From the NCBI GenBank assembly GCA_027924645.1, contig BSBN01000494.1, positions 2,800,001 through 2,864,000 of the forward strand: a DNA stretch of 64,000 nucleotides. Reading direction: 5' to 3'. The notes beneath the pieces were generated by a model. The model saw nothing but the letters and a program-made list of their open reading frames with translations. It did not search any database and was not told where the DNA came from. A program made the position numbers and the translations under genes. Below, piece by piece: positions 13,511-25,366 of this stretch (the first letter of the stretch is position 1; every line of letters starts with the position of its first letter). The stretch is from Cunninghamia lanceolata (lineage: Eukaryota > Streptophyta > Pinopsida > Cupressales > Cupressaceae).

Positions 13511-15871
13511 TCCAAATCTGCAAGCCCCTTCTCAGATTTAGAGAAAATTTTGAGCAAGAGCCATTTGTTGGGTGTGTTTCTATGTAATATGGAGTATTTC
13601 ATTGGATTCAGAGCAGTTGAAATAGTCACCTTTTATTTAGCTTGATTTGAGCTTTGTAGGCTAAATCTACAAGGGAAACAGCAGGTACTTTTTTGGGTCC
13701 AGAGAAAAGCTATTTTTCAGAGCATTTTGGGCCCAAACATACCTCACCATAACACTCAGAAGGCCCAAAAACCTTAAGATCGACTGTCAAATCGTCGAAA
13801 TCGGCCTTAAGCTCATCGAGAGCAAAAAAAATTGCTAGGGAAGCCGGACGACCTGGCTAGCACGCAAACTGAGGTGAATTTTTTTTCCTGTGTTAACATT
13901 ACGCAGGTTTTTTTATTGTAAAGCAAAATTTTATAAAAAAATGAGGTTTGAAAAAAAAATTGTACCTACGTAGGGTACATCCTTGCTACCGCATGCCCTT
14001 TGGGCCCTGCACCCACCAAGGGGCTGTGATCCCTTAAAGGGCTCATGGACCCCTTTAATGTGGCCGCAGAAACCCCTTAATGGGGTCGCGTGGGGGTTTT
14101 TGCCCTTCCACCCCCATTTTTTTAAAAAAAATTTAAAATAAAAAAAAAATCTACTTTTTTTACATGTTTTTTTATAAAAAAAATAAACATGCAAATATTT
14201 TTTTAGCTTTTTTTTTTTAATAAAAAAAACACTTTTATTTCCCTATACCTACATGCTACTTCATTTTTCGTGCCCAAGCTTTTGGTATTTTTTAGCAATG
14301 GCTCTATATTTGGCGGTTCTCTACAGCTAGCAGGTCTTCTATTTTGTCTAGAGGCTCCTCTAGTTTGATGAGGGCTAATTTTATATGGCAGATCACTTTT
14401 CAAGAAGTTGCTCCAAAGTTAGCGGTAGTTTTGCTAAATTTGGCGGAGGTTGCTTTTTTGCCAAATCTATTTTTCACCATTGGGCTTTTCATTTTTGTAC
14501 TCCATCTTCCAAGGGCCATATCTCGGTCATATGATGGTATTTTTCAGTGCAATGTTTTTTTGAAAAGAGGTAGAATTTCGTGCTCTTCACAGTGGTGAAG
14601 GTGGTTTTCAGTTTTGACTTCTGGTTTTTTTCAAGAAATCAGTTTTCTCAGTGTTGTTGCTGTGCAATTCTCATTTTGAGAACTTCGATGGGTCATATCT
14701 TGGGCGTACAGACTCCTTTTCGGGTCCCTTTTTTTTTAAAGTGCATATTTTTTTATGTACATCATGGTGCTATCAGTTTCCTCTATTTCTATCAAAGAAT
14801 TGTTTTTCAACATGTGGTCTTTTTTAGACATTGTAAGCACTTCTCATATGTAAACGCACTGAAATAAAGTGCCTCAACATTTTACATGTATTCTTGAGAT
14901 CTTGGACATAATTTAATGCCTTATTGTACTCACACTATGATATAAAGTGCCATGGGGGGTTTATGTTTGCCTTTTGTTTTTCCATCACACCTTTGTCAAG
15001 TGAGTGTCCCTTCCACGACAGTAGTGAATCACATTGATTCTTGCCTTATGCGTGTGTGCCTTGGTTTGCACACCCTTTTATTTGCTAGTACTTTCATGTT
15101 TGCACGTTCAAATATTTTTGTTTCTTCTACATGCACTTCTTGGTTTCACACAATTTTAGTGTCCCTGTCATGGCTCTCCCTTGTCCACATTATGGGGGGG
15201 TTTCTACTATTGGTGCTAATGCTTCTTTGGTTTCGCATTGGAGTGAGTTATGTATATAGTATTTGTTCCTATGTACTAGACGAATGCAGCATACATTAGT
15301 GGCCGATTACCCATGCATTTCAATGAGATGGAGCATTTACCATATGGACACTCTTGCATTCCTTTTGTGGAGGCGACCTATTTTCACTTGATTAGTTCTT
15401 CAGACTTTTGGCACTTGTGTCATTTGTATCTTCGAGCTCCAGATGTTTTTCCTTTGTTTTCCATCTAATTCGAGTAGTGTCGTTGGGGGCACTCATGTAG
15501 ATTCTTGTCTTCTTGATTCTGATCTTCATCTTGTTTTAGAGGAGGTTATTTCAACACTATAGCAGTCAGTCTTCGACAATGTTTGTAGCTTCTTCATGCT
15601 TCAGTGGAGTTCGTCATGTTTATCTTCATGTTCCTATTCTTTTGGGACATTTTTTGTGGAGGCTTCTTAGTCCTTCGTTCTTTCTCTCTCTCTTGTAGGG
15701 AGGTTTGTTCTCTCTTTTGGGGAAGAGTTTTTCCCAGGTGGTTTTCTCCTTTTCTCTATTTGTGAGAGACTCTTTTGTACATGGGTACCTCATCAGGCCT
15801 AATTGTTGGGACCCATCTTTGCTTTCATGCATTTGTCCTTACTTTTTTTAGCTTCTCCCTAAGTTCATCTT
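13511..15871 (+). other. Internal domain 2, non-coding
   Basis: Second copy of the 2.4-kb internal domain, with the same order of GC-rich block, poly-T runs and terminal CT-rich segment as domain 1. Open frames such as 14952-15299 share only a central segment with frames of domain 1. No retroelement protein motif is present. Confidence 0.75.
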
Positions 15872-15879
15872 AAAGGGGG
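15872..15879 (+). other. Polypurine tract before LTR3
   Basis: AAAGGGGG abuts the TG of LTR3. Confidence 0.75.
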
Positions 15880-16097
15880 TGTTAGAGTAATAGGTTCTTT
15901 ACTTAATTAATTTAATCATATTGATTAATTAATTAAGTCACCTTTACTTCATTTCACTTAAGCTAAACTTAGGAATCTCACATTAGGGTTTTCTAACTTA
16001 CAAATATAAAATCAAGTTATTTTCTCTTCTGATAGGTTAATCTTAGGTTTTGCAGGTGTTCATTGGGTCCTATGAGGTTGGTTTCACAACTTCTACA
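15880..16097 (+). repeat. LTR3 of the tandem element
   Basis: A 218-bp copy of the LTR. It is shortened by loss of the segment that in LTR2 holds the 'CTCTCATGTAATTCATTAAT' region. It is followed by GAGTG (16098-16102), the right target duplication. Confidence 0.87.
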
Positions 16098-17459
16098 GAG
16101 TGTAGGCAAGTGTGCAAGCTAAGTGAATGGTTGAGACCATAGTTGTGCACGTGACTATGCTTAGATCATTTGATTAAAGGGGGTCCAATTGAAAACCACC
16201 CCTAAGTCAAAGGAGCTTAGATCAAACCCCTAATGGAATCAATGAAGGCACATGGATGTGACTAATATTTTCCTCCAATTCAAGGGTGGAGCTAATCGGT
16301 TGGAAGAAAATTCCTAATCACATCCACTTCCATCTTCAAGCTCACAACCTTTATTGCACATTAGATTCTCTCATTGTGTATGGAGGCCTCTCATCTAGTT
16401 TGGCAAAAGTGATAAAATAATTGGCTAGCCACACCTTCAATTAAATCCGATGGTGCCATGGGATGTCACACATGTGCTACTTAGGTTCATCAAAGGAAGT
16501 TCGATCAAAGCCACCTTCAATCAAACCCCAACAATTTTGGGCATAAACTTTGTCACATTTTTCATTTTGGCCCAAAAGTGGGACTCTCTATTATGCTCTT
16601 ACCCATATATCATATCTAATCTATGTAATTACAATTACAAAATAACACAAACACTATTCATAGTTAGTTTCTCAAAACACAATGTACTAATGATATTCTA
16701 ATCAAACTTAGCATGGCATGGCTCTAAGCCAAATACACCAATGCATTGATATAATCAATAACACATGATATGTACAAGTATAGGTTAGAAAATGCGATAA
16801 ATATAAACATCTCACGTCAAAATTTTTATGCATATATAATTAAAATAATCCATCTACCAATTAAATATTGTAAACATGTTAGCACACAAGCATTACTAAT
16901 CAAATCAGAATATGTTGAAAAACACACATGGAATGACCTTGCAAAAACTGAGTGGCCACTATGTAGAAACTCTCTGCAAGCTTAAAACTATCATGATAAA
17001 ATTTCCAATTATTCTAAACAAAATTTAAATATTAAAGACCACAATGAAAACATGTTGACAATCATATCTAACCATTCGAACATATTTTATTAAAGACTTG
17101 ACCTTCAAATTTACTAAACACCTTTACAATCTCCAACAAAAAATTTAACTACACTGCAACTCTTCTTAACCAAGAACATCACAAACTAGTACTAATACTT
17201 TGTTTCTCCTATCTTTCTATTTTGTACAACATAAGGGGAGTTCCTCTTTCAAATGTTCCTTGGATGTTGTCCATCTAGAGAATTAAAACTTAAATATGTG
17301 CGAACTAATCCTTAATTAAATTATCAAGATTGATTGTCTCATAAGAACTTTTTAATAATTCCCTTCCAGTCGCTTGAGACTATTTTGTCCACATCATCTA
17401 TTTGTCGGTTTTGCTCAAGAATCTTTTATCTTTTCCCCTAATTCAAAACATCTGGGCTT
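16098..17459. other. Intergenic, no gene recognised
   Basis: I see no coding or RNA gene. Open frames of 71-83 codons at 16450-16985 show no domain, and their composition matches the surrounding AT-rich DNA. Confidence 0.45.
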
Positions 17460-20320
17460 AAACAACACACTCTAAACTTTGACTTAGACGTGGTTGGTGG
17501 GCCCTCTTTTCTCCGTTCCATCAGATCTATTTTTCCTTTGTTAACAATACATAAACCGAGTGTTTCAACAAGCGGTGATTGCCCATAGTTACTTGTGAAT
17601 TGATGACAAGTTTAATTTGAACTCCCCCTCCCGCTCAATCTCAGGGGTTCTATTTATGTGGGTGCTTTTTCTGTAGCCATACTATTTCACCATATACAAC
17701 AAACAAGTCTCCAACTCCATCAGTTATGATTTTCTAGCATACTACCAGCCTACTGCCAAAATGGGAGCTTTAGAACTGTTTAACCAAATGCCTCAAAGAA
17801 ATGTGGTCTCATGAAATACCATGACTGCAACATACGCACAAAATGGATTTGTTGAAAAGGATTTAGAAACTTCCAAGCAAATGCAATTCGCTGGTGTAAA
17901 GCCAAACTCCGCAACCTTTGTCAGCATCCTCCTTGCTTGTGCCAAAATGGGAGCTTTGGAACAAGGTATGAACATACATCAAAGCATAATGGAAGGGGGA
18001 TTTTTGTCAAATATTATAGTTGGAAATACTCTGGTAGATATATATCGAAAATATGGAAGCATAGACAAGGAATGTGAACTGTTTGACAAAATGCCTCAAA
18101 GAAATGTGGTCTCATGGAATGTAATGATTTCAGGATATGCACAAAATGGATTTTTCAAGGATGTTCTCAAAATCATTGAATTAGAGAAGCACACTAGAAA
18201 TATCTTGACATTACAAGCTTTTCTTGTGTTCTATGTGCATGTAGTCATGCAGGTTTAGTGGATGAGGGTTGCACATGGTTCAATCATATGTGTAACACTT
18301 ATTCCATTACACCTATAATTGATCATTATGTGTGCATGGTTGACCTTCTTGCCCATGTTGGCTATCTTGAGGACACCCTAAACATTATCATTAAGATGTC
18401 AATTAAACTTATGGTGGTTGTGTGGATTTGTTTTCCTGGTGCTGCAAATCACATATGAATGTAGGATTAGGAGTATTTACAGTGATGCTACTTTTTTATT
18501 TAGACCCTAAAACTATATTGTGACTTATGTTCTCTCAAACATCCATGAAGAAGTGGGCAGGTGGTGTGAGGTTCAAATGGTAAGGAGATTGATGAAAGAT
18601 AAAGGAATTATAAAGATCCCTGGATGTATTTGGATTGAAGGCCATAAAATGGTACGTGGTTTTTTAGTGTAGGAGACAGATCACATCTACAAACATAGGA
18701 GATCTATGTAAAGTTGGAGAAATTGGCTTGGGAGATGAAGGCAGCAAGGTATTTTCCTTATTCAAGACATTTACTTAATGATGTGGAAAAGGAGGAAAAA
18801 GAATTATTTGGCTACCACCATAGTGAAAAATTGGCAATTATGTTTGGTTTGTTAGGCACCCCCTTAGAACAACTATTAACTTTCTAGTTGTTAAGAACCT
18901 TCAAGTGTGTGTTGATTGTCACAATGCAATGAAGTTTATCTCCAAGATTGTTGCAAGAGAAATTGTTGTGAGAGATGCCAATTGTTTGCATCATTTAAGG
19001 CTAGGAGAACATGTTCTTGTAGAGATTATTGGTGAAGCTAAATGGAGTGATCTGAAAAATAGGCTCACACAATAATAGTGTGCACCATGTCAGACCTACG
19101 CTAATAATGACGGAACAAGGTTGTATTTTCAGTTACTAGGAAAAAAATAGTTTTGTTATTGTTTTGAGTATTTGGCAATCGAGAGTATGATGTTGGATTC
19201 ATAAAATTAGATGCATAGAGTGCAATAGAGATCACTACTTATATACACTATTGGGTATCTATCAAAGATGTATTTTATGATAACATGGACATTTAATTGA
19301 ATTATTTTTATAAAACCTACATATGTATGAAGTGAAAAGATGGAGGAGGTGGTGGAGAAAGAGTGAAAAAACAAAAGGTGAGGAACACTTCAAGTAAATG
19401 GAAAGATGCTTGAGCAACTAGAAATAGGAGAGGAGGGCTCACAATTACCCTTGCCATTTTGTATAGTTCTTTTGTTTCGATTAATCGTCTTGACTTTTGC
19501 TTAAATGTTAGGTTAAGCATTTAACTTCACATTCTAGATTCAAAATGTAATTTTATATAAGTGTATGTAGATATTGTGTCATTTATGGTTAGATATTTCT
19601 AATGTTGTTTCACATCCCTTTGCTTGATGAGATAGCAAATAGATTTGTGAATTTGTGGATATTTTTTTTAATTTAATCTGATTTCAATTTGTTTGGTTTC
19701 TATTAGAATGAAACCACTATTATTAATAATGAAGAAGTTAAAAAAATTACAAGTGTGGTTATGTTGTAATTAGTGGTTAAGCATGGCACTCGGAAAACTC
19801 ACATAATGAGGTTTATAGATTGATGTTAGAGAGAAGAGAATAACATTTGTATATGTAAAAATCAAATAACAATTTATATCACATTGTAATTGCACATTCG
19901 TGGTATTACAAAATTGTGCATGATGAGATTTATAAATTAATACTGATGAGATGAGGGTTTGAAGGTGGTTAGGAGATAGCTAAATAAGGCATTTCATAAG
20001 TGTTTGGAGTGACAATAGGTTTTAAAACAAGAGGATCTCAAAGGGATGAGAGGAATTTTAGAGAAACACAATGGAAGACATCATAGGTTTGAAAGGAATA
20101 TTATAATTATATTCATAATTTGGTCAAATTGACTACTTTATTTACTTGTGCAAACCTAAAAAATGGTAGTAAAGTTAAATTCTATTTGGTAAGATAGTAA
20201 TTGAATAATTTTGCACTAGTCACATATATAGCAAATGGTAGTGAAGACTAAATTCCATATGCCACATCTAATGTTTGTTTACAATCCTTAATCACAACTA
20301 CATTAAGAATCTTGAATTAT
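17460..20320 (+). repeat. Left arm of a large inverted duplication (PPR locus)
   Basis: This arm matches the reverse complement of 25367-34400, apart from a copia insertion and extra PPR units there. The outer edge of similarity is at the 'ACACTCTAA' phrase (17460s; 34390s on the other arm). The inner edge is at 'CATTAAGAATCTTGAATT' (about 20305-20322; 25370-25387 inverted). Similarity covers the 5' flank, the PPR pseudogene and about 1.2 kb of 3' flank, so a genomic segment was copied, not a spliced transcript. Confidence 0.88.
17755..19035 (+). pseudogene. PLS-DYW pentatricopeptide-repeat protein, pseudogene (copy A)
   Basis: Intact PLS-DYW proteins bind organellar RNA and take part in C-to-U editing. 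This copy reads PPR motifs such as 'MPQRNVVSWN', 'SGYAQNGF' and 'GVKPNSATFVSILLACAKMG' in the longest frame (17821-18258). A frameshift near 18258 leads to the E-type region 'IDHYVCMVDLL' (18258-18458). Degraded E/E+ sequence follows at 18480-18780. A DYW-like end begins with the zinc-ligand motif HHSEKLAI near 18810 and continues to CVDCHNAMKF and REIVVRDAN. A stop interrupts the DYW part, and the terminal DYW tripeptide is lost. A TGA replaces the tryptophan codon of VVSWN at about 17812, and the other copy has the same TGA. Only a few repeats remain. It is clearly a pseudogene. Confidence 0.88.
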
Positions 20321-20871
20321 TGATTTGAATATGGATAGAGATTTAGAGGACAATACCTAGCGAGCGGATCACCTGTGGTATTGTAGAAACTAATAACAAC
20401 TGGCTCTGAGTAGTCCTGAAATCTTGTTGAGAGATGTATGCCTTCTCTTGTGACAATTCTAACGAGTCAATCAGGGCCCCTCAAATGTGCATCCTAACTC
20501 ATGTTGGAATGATTCACTTCGATTAAAAACTTCCACACTCTATGAAATGCAATACTAATTTGTTTTGTATATATGGAAACTTGTGATACATGATGGTTTC
20601 TAGTGACATGTTTTTAAGTGTCTAGTTGAAATGTGAGCTCGTACTTTAATCGGTCTATCATATATATAGCAAGGATTCAACTTCAAATTTTAAGCTACAA
20701 TATTCATTTCTAGGAGCATTAGCAAATCACTTTCTTCTATCTGTAATCTATTTTATCCCTATGAAGATCTTCATTGTTGACTTAAATATACGTTCAATAG
20801 TCACGAATCGTCAAAGGTCATATCCATTGAGATGGAAACTAATTAACTGTATTTGTTTCAATATCATATCA
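20321..20871 (-). repeat. Putative 3' LTR or flank of the Ty3/gypsy relic
   Basis: On the minus strand this segment begins TGATATGATATTG right after a polypurine tract, which is where a 3' LTR should start. I could not find a matching second LTR in the window, so its lower boundary and its LTR status are uncertain. It could simply be spacer. No coding frame is supported. Confidence 0.35.
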
Positions 20872-20883
20872 TTCCTCCCCCTT
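20872..20883 (-). other. Putative polypurine tract of the gypsy relic
   Basis: On the minus strand this reads AAGGGGGAGGAA and is followed by TG. It lies just downstream of the last recognisable pol-like residues, the normal place for a Ty3/gypsy polypurine tract. Confidence 0.5.
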
Positions 20884-20939
20884 GAGAATCATTGGGCCCC
20901 ATTGCATCGATGTTCAGTAAAAAATAAGGAAAGTGTTAT

Positions 20940-22860
20940 GCAATGTGTGTCCAAGTAAACCACTTTCCTTGATGAAGTAACTGGTCGGCTTAAACCACAC
21001 GATAGAGAGGTATCGATTGTGTTTTTAGTGTCTTCACAAGAATATTCACAATCTGGTCATTGATAAATAGAATAGCAATCTTAGGATTTAAGTCCAAAGT
21101 CTAAATATGTTTGAGGGGGGTGTATGGCCCATATCTAAGAGGACAAAGTTTTCTATTAGGTCCTGAAAGGTGCTCCTTTTAGACATGAAGCTAAACTTTT
21201 CATCAACCGAAAACTGATGAGACATACGAAACTGGTCATGTCACTTTTGAATTAATGCTTGAATTGGTCGCTTGATCTTGTCACTCTCTAAAATTGATTT
21301 TCTACACAGCGATCCATTTGGGAATGGTGTTTATGAGGTTATATCAATAGAGTGTTTGATTTGACAATGCAATGGAACCTCTATTGCTGAGGTGAATACA
21401 TTCTAATATTTTGTCAATATCTAATCCATCGGCTTCTGTTGAATGGTGGTGGTGACTGTTTTGGTACAAGTGCTAGCTACGACTATCCTTGCCTCCTTAG
21501 GTTGAATTATTAGCAATACAAAAGCTCTAGTTTGAGAAATCAAATGCGTATAGTGTTTTTTACTAAGTAGAGATGCAAATTTTGTAGGACTTACCTCAGG
21601 TATCCGATACTTGTGTTCACCCAACTTGACAATAACACTACAAGGTCTAGACTCATAGATTCCATGATACTTGTACATGTATGGTTGTCCAATAGTACAT
21701 AACTACGTCCAAAGGTGCCACATCGTAGATTACCTCATCTTTGAATGGTTTGATGGAATAGGATAAACAACATTGCTTGCTTACCTAGATATCTTGCCCC
21801 TAGCTCACCTAGCCCATAGAGTATGGTTGTGGATGGGGTGTTGTCGATAGGTTCAACCTCTTGATAGTCTCAACAGAGATCAAATTCTTTTGACTCGCAC
21901 TATCAATAATGAAATGTAAGGCTTTTCTATTCACCCACATTTGTGAATGGAACAACCGTTCCTCATCTTCGTGAGGCAAGATTATAGTAGTGGCAACCAT
22001 GGCATAAGGGTCTGCCTCAATGATCTACTCACCATCCTTTTGTTCGAAAGGGGTTGTATGCAACAAATCAGCTTCTTTCTCCACTTCATGTGTCTATCAT
22101 TAATGTCTTAGTAACTCTACAATCTTTAGTGTTGTGCCAAGGACTTTTATGATTTTCACACCACATGCCTGTGTCTTTTTGTGTCTTTTCAATGCCCCTA
22201 TTGGATCTTGGTGATTGTGAGGAGAATCTCTTGGTGGTTTGTTTTCCTACAAACTTGCTACTACCTTCCCCTTTTGATTTGTTGTTTGCTGGATAATCCT
22301 TCTTCCCCTTTGTTTGAATTTCTCTTCAACTTTCATTGCATATTTGAAGGTGGTTCCTAGTGTCTCAACATTCAAGAAGGCCATCTCTATTTGAATATAT
22401 CGGTGCAATCCACTACGATACTTCAAAACCTAATGTTTCTCCATATCTTGGATGCCAAGCTTTGCTGATAAGCATGGAACATGTTGGTGCAGTCTTGAAC
22501 AGATTGATCATTTTTCTGTCAAAGCAACTACCACTGCATATATGTTTCTTCATATGTACCTTTAGGAAAATATTCTTCCTTGATGTATTCCACAAAATCT
22601 CCCCATGTGGGGCTGTCATCCAATATAGCATCAAATTCTCGACCATTAGGGAGTTCTCTAGATGGCCGTTTAGTCTCCCATGATTGTTTCACATGGCATT
22701 CAACTTTGAGGAGGGTGAAGGATATCTTCTTAGCATCAGAGAAGTGATTCATAGAAAAGTATTTTTCTAATTTTGATAACCAATCATCCACAACATCTGC
22801 ATTGATTTTTCCTTTGGGATAAACTTTTCTTATGGCACCCTTACAAGTTTTCACCATAAG
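20940..22860 (-). pseudogene. Ty3/gypsy polyprotein relic with internal pol deletion
   Basis: Read on the minus strand, the relic starts with a gag capsid-like segment (22857-22528; 'DDWLSKLEKYFSMNHF', 'WGDFVEYIKEEYFP'). A degraded gag and nucleocapsid part (CENHKSPWHNTKDC near 22150) follows. Next is a retropepsin-like segment at 22000-21809 with 'FIIDSASQKNLIS', where the usual DSG reads DSA. Then comes the pre-RT linker (21678-21421; 'YESRPCSVIVKLGEHKYRIP') and the very start of reverse transcriptase ('IKRPIQALIQK', near 21265). Directly after it the sequence resembles the region beyond the integrase core ('GPNRKLCPLRYGPYT', near 21150). The RT core, RNase H and catalytic integrase are missing. 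Stops and frameshifts occur throughout. It is inactive. Confidence 0.78.
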
Positions 22861-22900
22861 CCTCTATTAGGACCCCCTTTAGGTTTTCAACCTAACAGGG

Positions 22901-25366
22901 GGTGAGATTAGGCCATCTAAAGGGTTCTCAACTCGATCCATCAAAGTCTTCATTTTCGTTATGGTCTTACTAGTAGTTAGGAAGCACATGGGTGTTAATA
23001 ATTGTTTGATCTATATGTACTAATGTATCTCACAATCTTTAAAGTGTGTCATCTCTATAAATGAAATTTTTTATAATTATAAAGTTTAAACACCTTAATA
23101 AATGAAATTTAAATTAGGTAAATTAAAAATTAAATAAATTTAAATAAATAATTTTAGAAAAAATTTAAATTTTTAATATATCAAATTTATCATTTAAATA
23201 TCATCTAAATTATATGAAATTTATATCAATTTATAATCTAATACTATATATCAATTTATTAAATTTTAGATCAATTTTATATAAATTTTGGATCAATTTT
23301 AAATAAAATTTAGATTTAAAAATATATAAAATTGATATAAATTTTATACAAAATTTGATGTAAATTGATATTTTTTGTTTATATACTTGGGTTAGGCACC
23401 AAGAGCCACAAAAAATGAGCATTAAAAGCCTAGGTTTATTGTAGAAATGAGATAACTAGATCCATCCAAATTTGAAATTATCCATCCTAATCTTATCATT
23501 TAGAGATCTAGCTAACTAAAATAAAATCTTCAATCTAGAGCTAACCTCACACAATAGAATACATGATGCCCCTTCTCACCAACTTCAAGTGCCATCAAAT
23601 CTAGACAAAAGAAAAGACTTACACTAATTACACTAATAGCTATCCAAGAGCTAAATTATGTTATAACATGATAAACCAGTTCCATTCAATCACTTGAGAC
23701 CTACATAGAAAATGATAATCCATGATGCAACAATACCCCCTGAGACCTTCTATGCAAAAAGAAGCCTACCCACACAAAATGCCCTATCAAGCCTTGAAGC
23801 ATACAACACCATCACAACAAAAAACCTAGATTACTAGAAAGAAACCATATATCTAGAGGGAAGGAAAAATGACCACAACCCTTCCTCCAATATGTATGCA
23901 ATCAGTAATATTTTTTCTAGTCTTGTGGGGATGGCCTAGCAAATTATGTAGGCCTAACTAAGGCCCCGTGATAAGCTTTACACTTAACATATTTTCCTAT
24001 TTTTGTGGGTGGAGGGACCTCAACTAGGTCATCCTCCTCCTCATAGTAAATGGAAGTATTAAACTTACTTTCCAATGACAGTTTGACATTATGAGCCTTT
24101 GTTATTTCTTCCATGCCTTTATACATCTTATTTTTTCTTATTTTTAAACAATGGAAATGCTCAATATAAAAGTTAAATAAGAGCTTAGACTTGTCAGTGA
24201 TACCTTTAATGTCATCATGGAGAAGATATGTACGTATAACAAAGGAGAACATGGCCGTACAACTAACTGACTAAGCCACATCAAACATGTTTGACCTTCC
24301 CAAGGATAGTCTAGGATCCAGTAGCAACTTGGGTAATTTAATGCTCACATATGAAGCCCTATCCATCTCCTTGGCTAATTCCTCGATACATAGAACTAGG
24401 AGCATATATCAAGATTTGTAATTTCCCTTACTAGACATAGATGAAATTCTCCACCATAGAGCACCCTCTCCTTTTACCTCCTACCCTTCTATTTTAATGC
24501 CTCCACCCTACAATCCTAGCATGTCCTCTTCCCTAAGCTACTTCCAAAGGCCATTGTACCCAGACCAAAGCACTCACCAATAATGAAGAGGGAACAAATT
24601 CACCATTGTAGATAGAGCATAGCTACACAAAAAAAATGGTGAGCCATAGTGAGAAGATATTATAGTTTCCTAAAATCTACTACTAAGAGCTTAATCTAAC
24701 CTATCAACAAAGGCTCTTAGTCAATGTGTTTTATGTCATCATGCAAACACAATTATTGTTGTCCCTTGTGATGCAAGATCCAATCTATGGGATCATTTTA
24801 TATCACATGATTTAAAGAACCACTACCATATTGCCCACTTCTGTAATATAATCTATGGGATTATTTAATAATTATTTTTTATTTTTAATGACAATGGAGT
24901 TCCTTCTATTTAAATGTTGCCTACTATTATAATGCATGCATACATAAAAATATTCATTTATAGTTTTAGATGTCCCTTGGGACCTCAAGTGTGATACTAT
25001 CAGTGATAGTTACAAAGTGGTCTAGCTTTTATAAGAATAGAAGGTGTTTCATAACAAATTCCCTTCTTCTATTGTAAACATTAAAAATACACTCATTATA
25101 AAGACTTATAATAACTTAGAAATGCACATTTTCTTATAATCAAGAAGTTGTCAAATGCATTTGCATGAGATGAAGAATTAAAGTTCATCATTCTAGATTC
25201 TTTCGAAAAAATAAATTTTCTTGCTTTCATTGTATACAAACATGTATGATTATGATAACATTCCTTTTTAAATCAACTAAACAAAAATTGTTAGCCATGA
25301 CTCATAAGTCTTTGGACATTATGAAATGAATCCTTCATTATTAAATTTTGACATGAATCAAGTACA
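22901..25366. other. Spacer between PPR arms, no gene recognised
   Basis: Positions 23040-23390 are extremely AT-rich, with ATAAATTTTGGATCAATTTTA-like short repeats. Further right, a 102-codon minus-strand frame (23944-24252) contains 'EEEDDLVEVPPPTKIGKYVKC' and resembles nothing I recognise. It lies in otherwise non-coding DNA and could be a retroelement scrap. I see nothing else in the stretch. Confidence 0.45.

Larger units (their letters stand above)
10550..16097 (+). mobile_element. Non-autonomous LTR retrotransposon with three LTRs (LTR-int-LTR-int-LTR)
   Basis: Three similar LTRs (10550-10819, 13214-13498, 15880-16097) alternate with two closely related internal domains of about 2.39 kb (10820-13213 and 13499-15879). 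Each LTR starts TGTTAGAGTAAT and ends TTCTACA. The first two LTRs are followed at once by an initiator-Met-tRNA-type primer binding site. LTR2 and LTR3 are each preceded by a polypurine tract. The outer edges carry an identical 5-bp target duplication, GAGTG, at 10545-10549 and 16098-16102. No gag or pol motif appears in either internal domain. It is therefore a LARD/TRIM-like non-autonomous element. The tandem form suggests unequal recombination between two copies, or transposition of an already tandem template. LTR3 has an internal deletion of about 60 bp. Confidence 0.88.

Noticed and set aside
23944..24252. A 102-codon minus-strand frame as a small gene
   Set aside because: It has no recognised domain and no second copy, and it sits in a repeat-rich spacer. 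It is noted under the spacer only.
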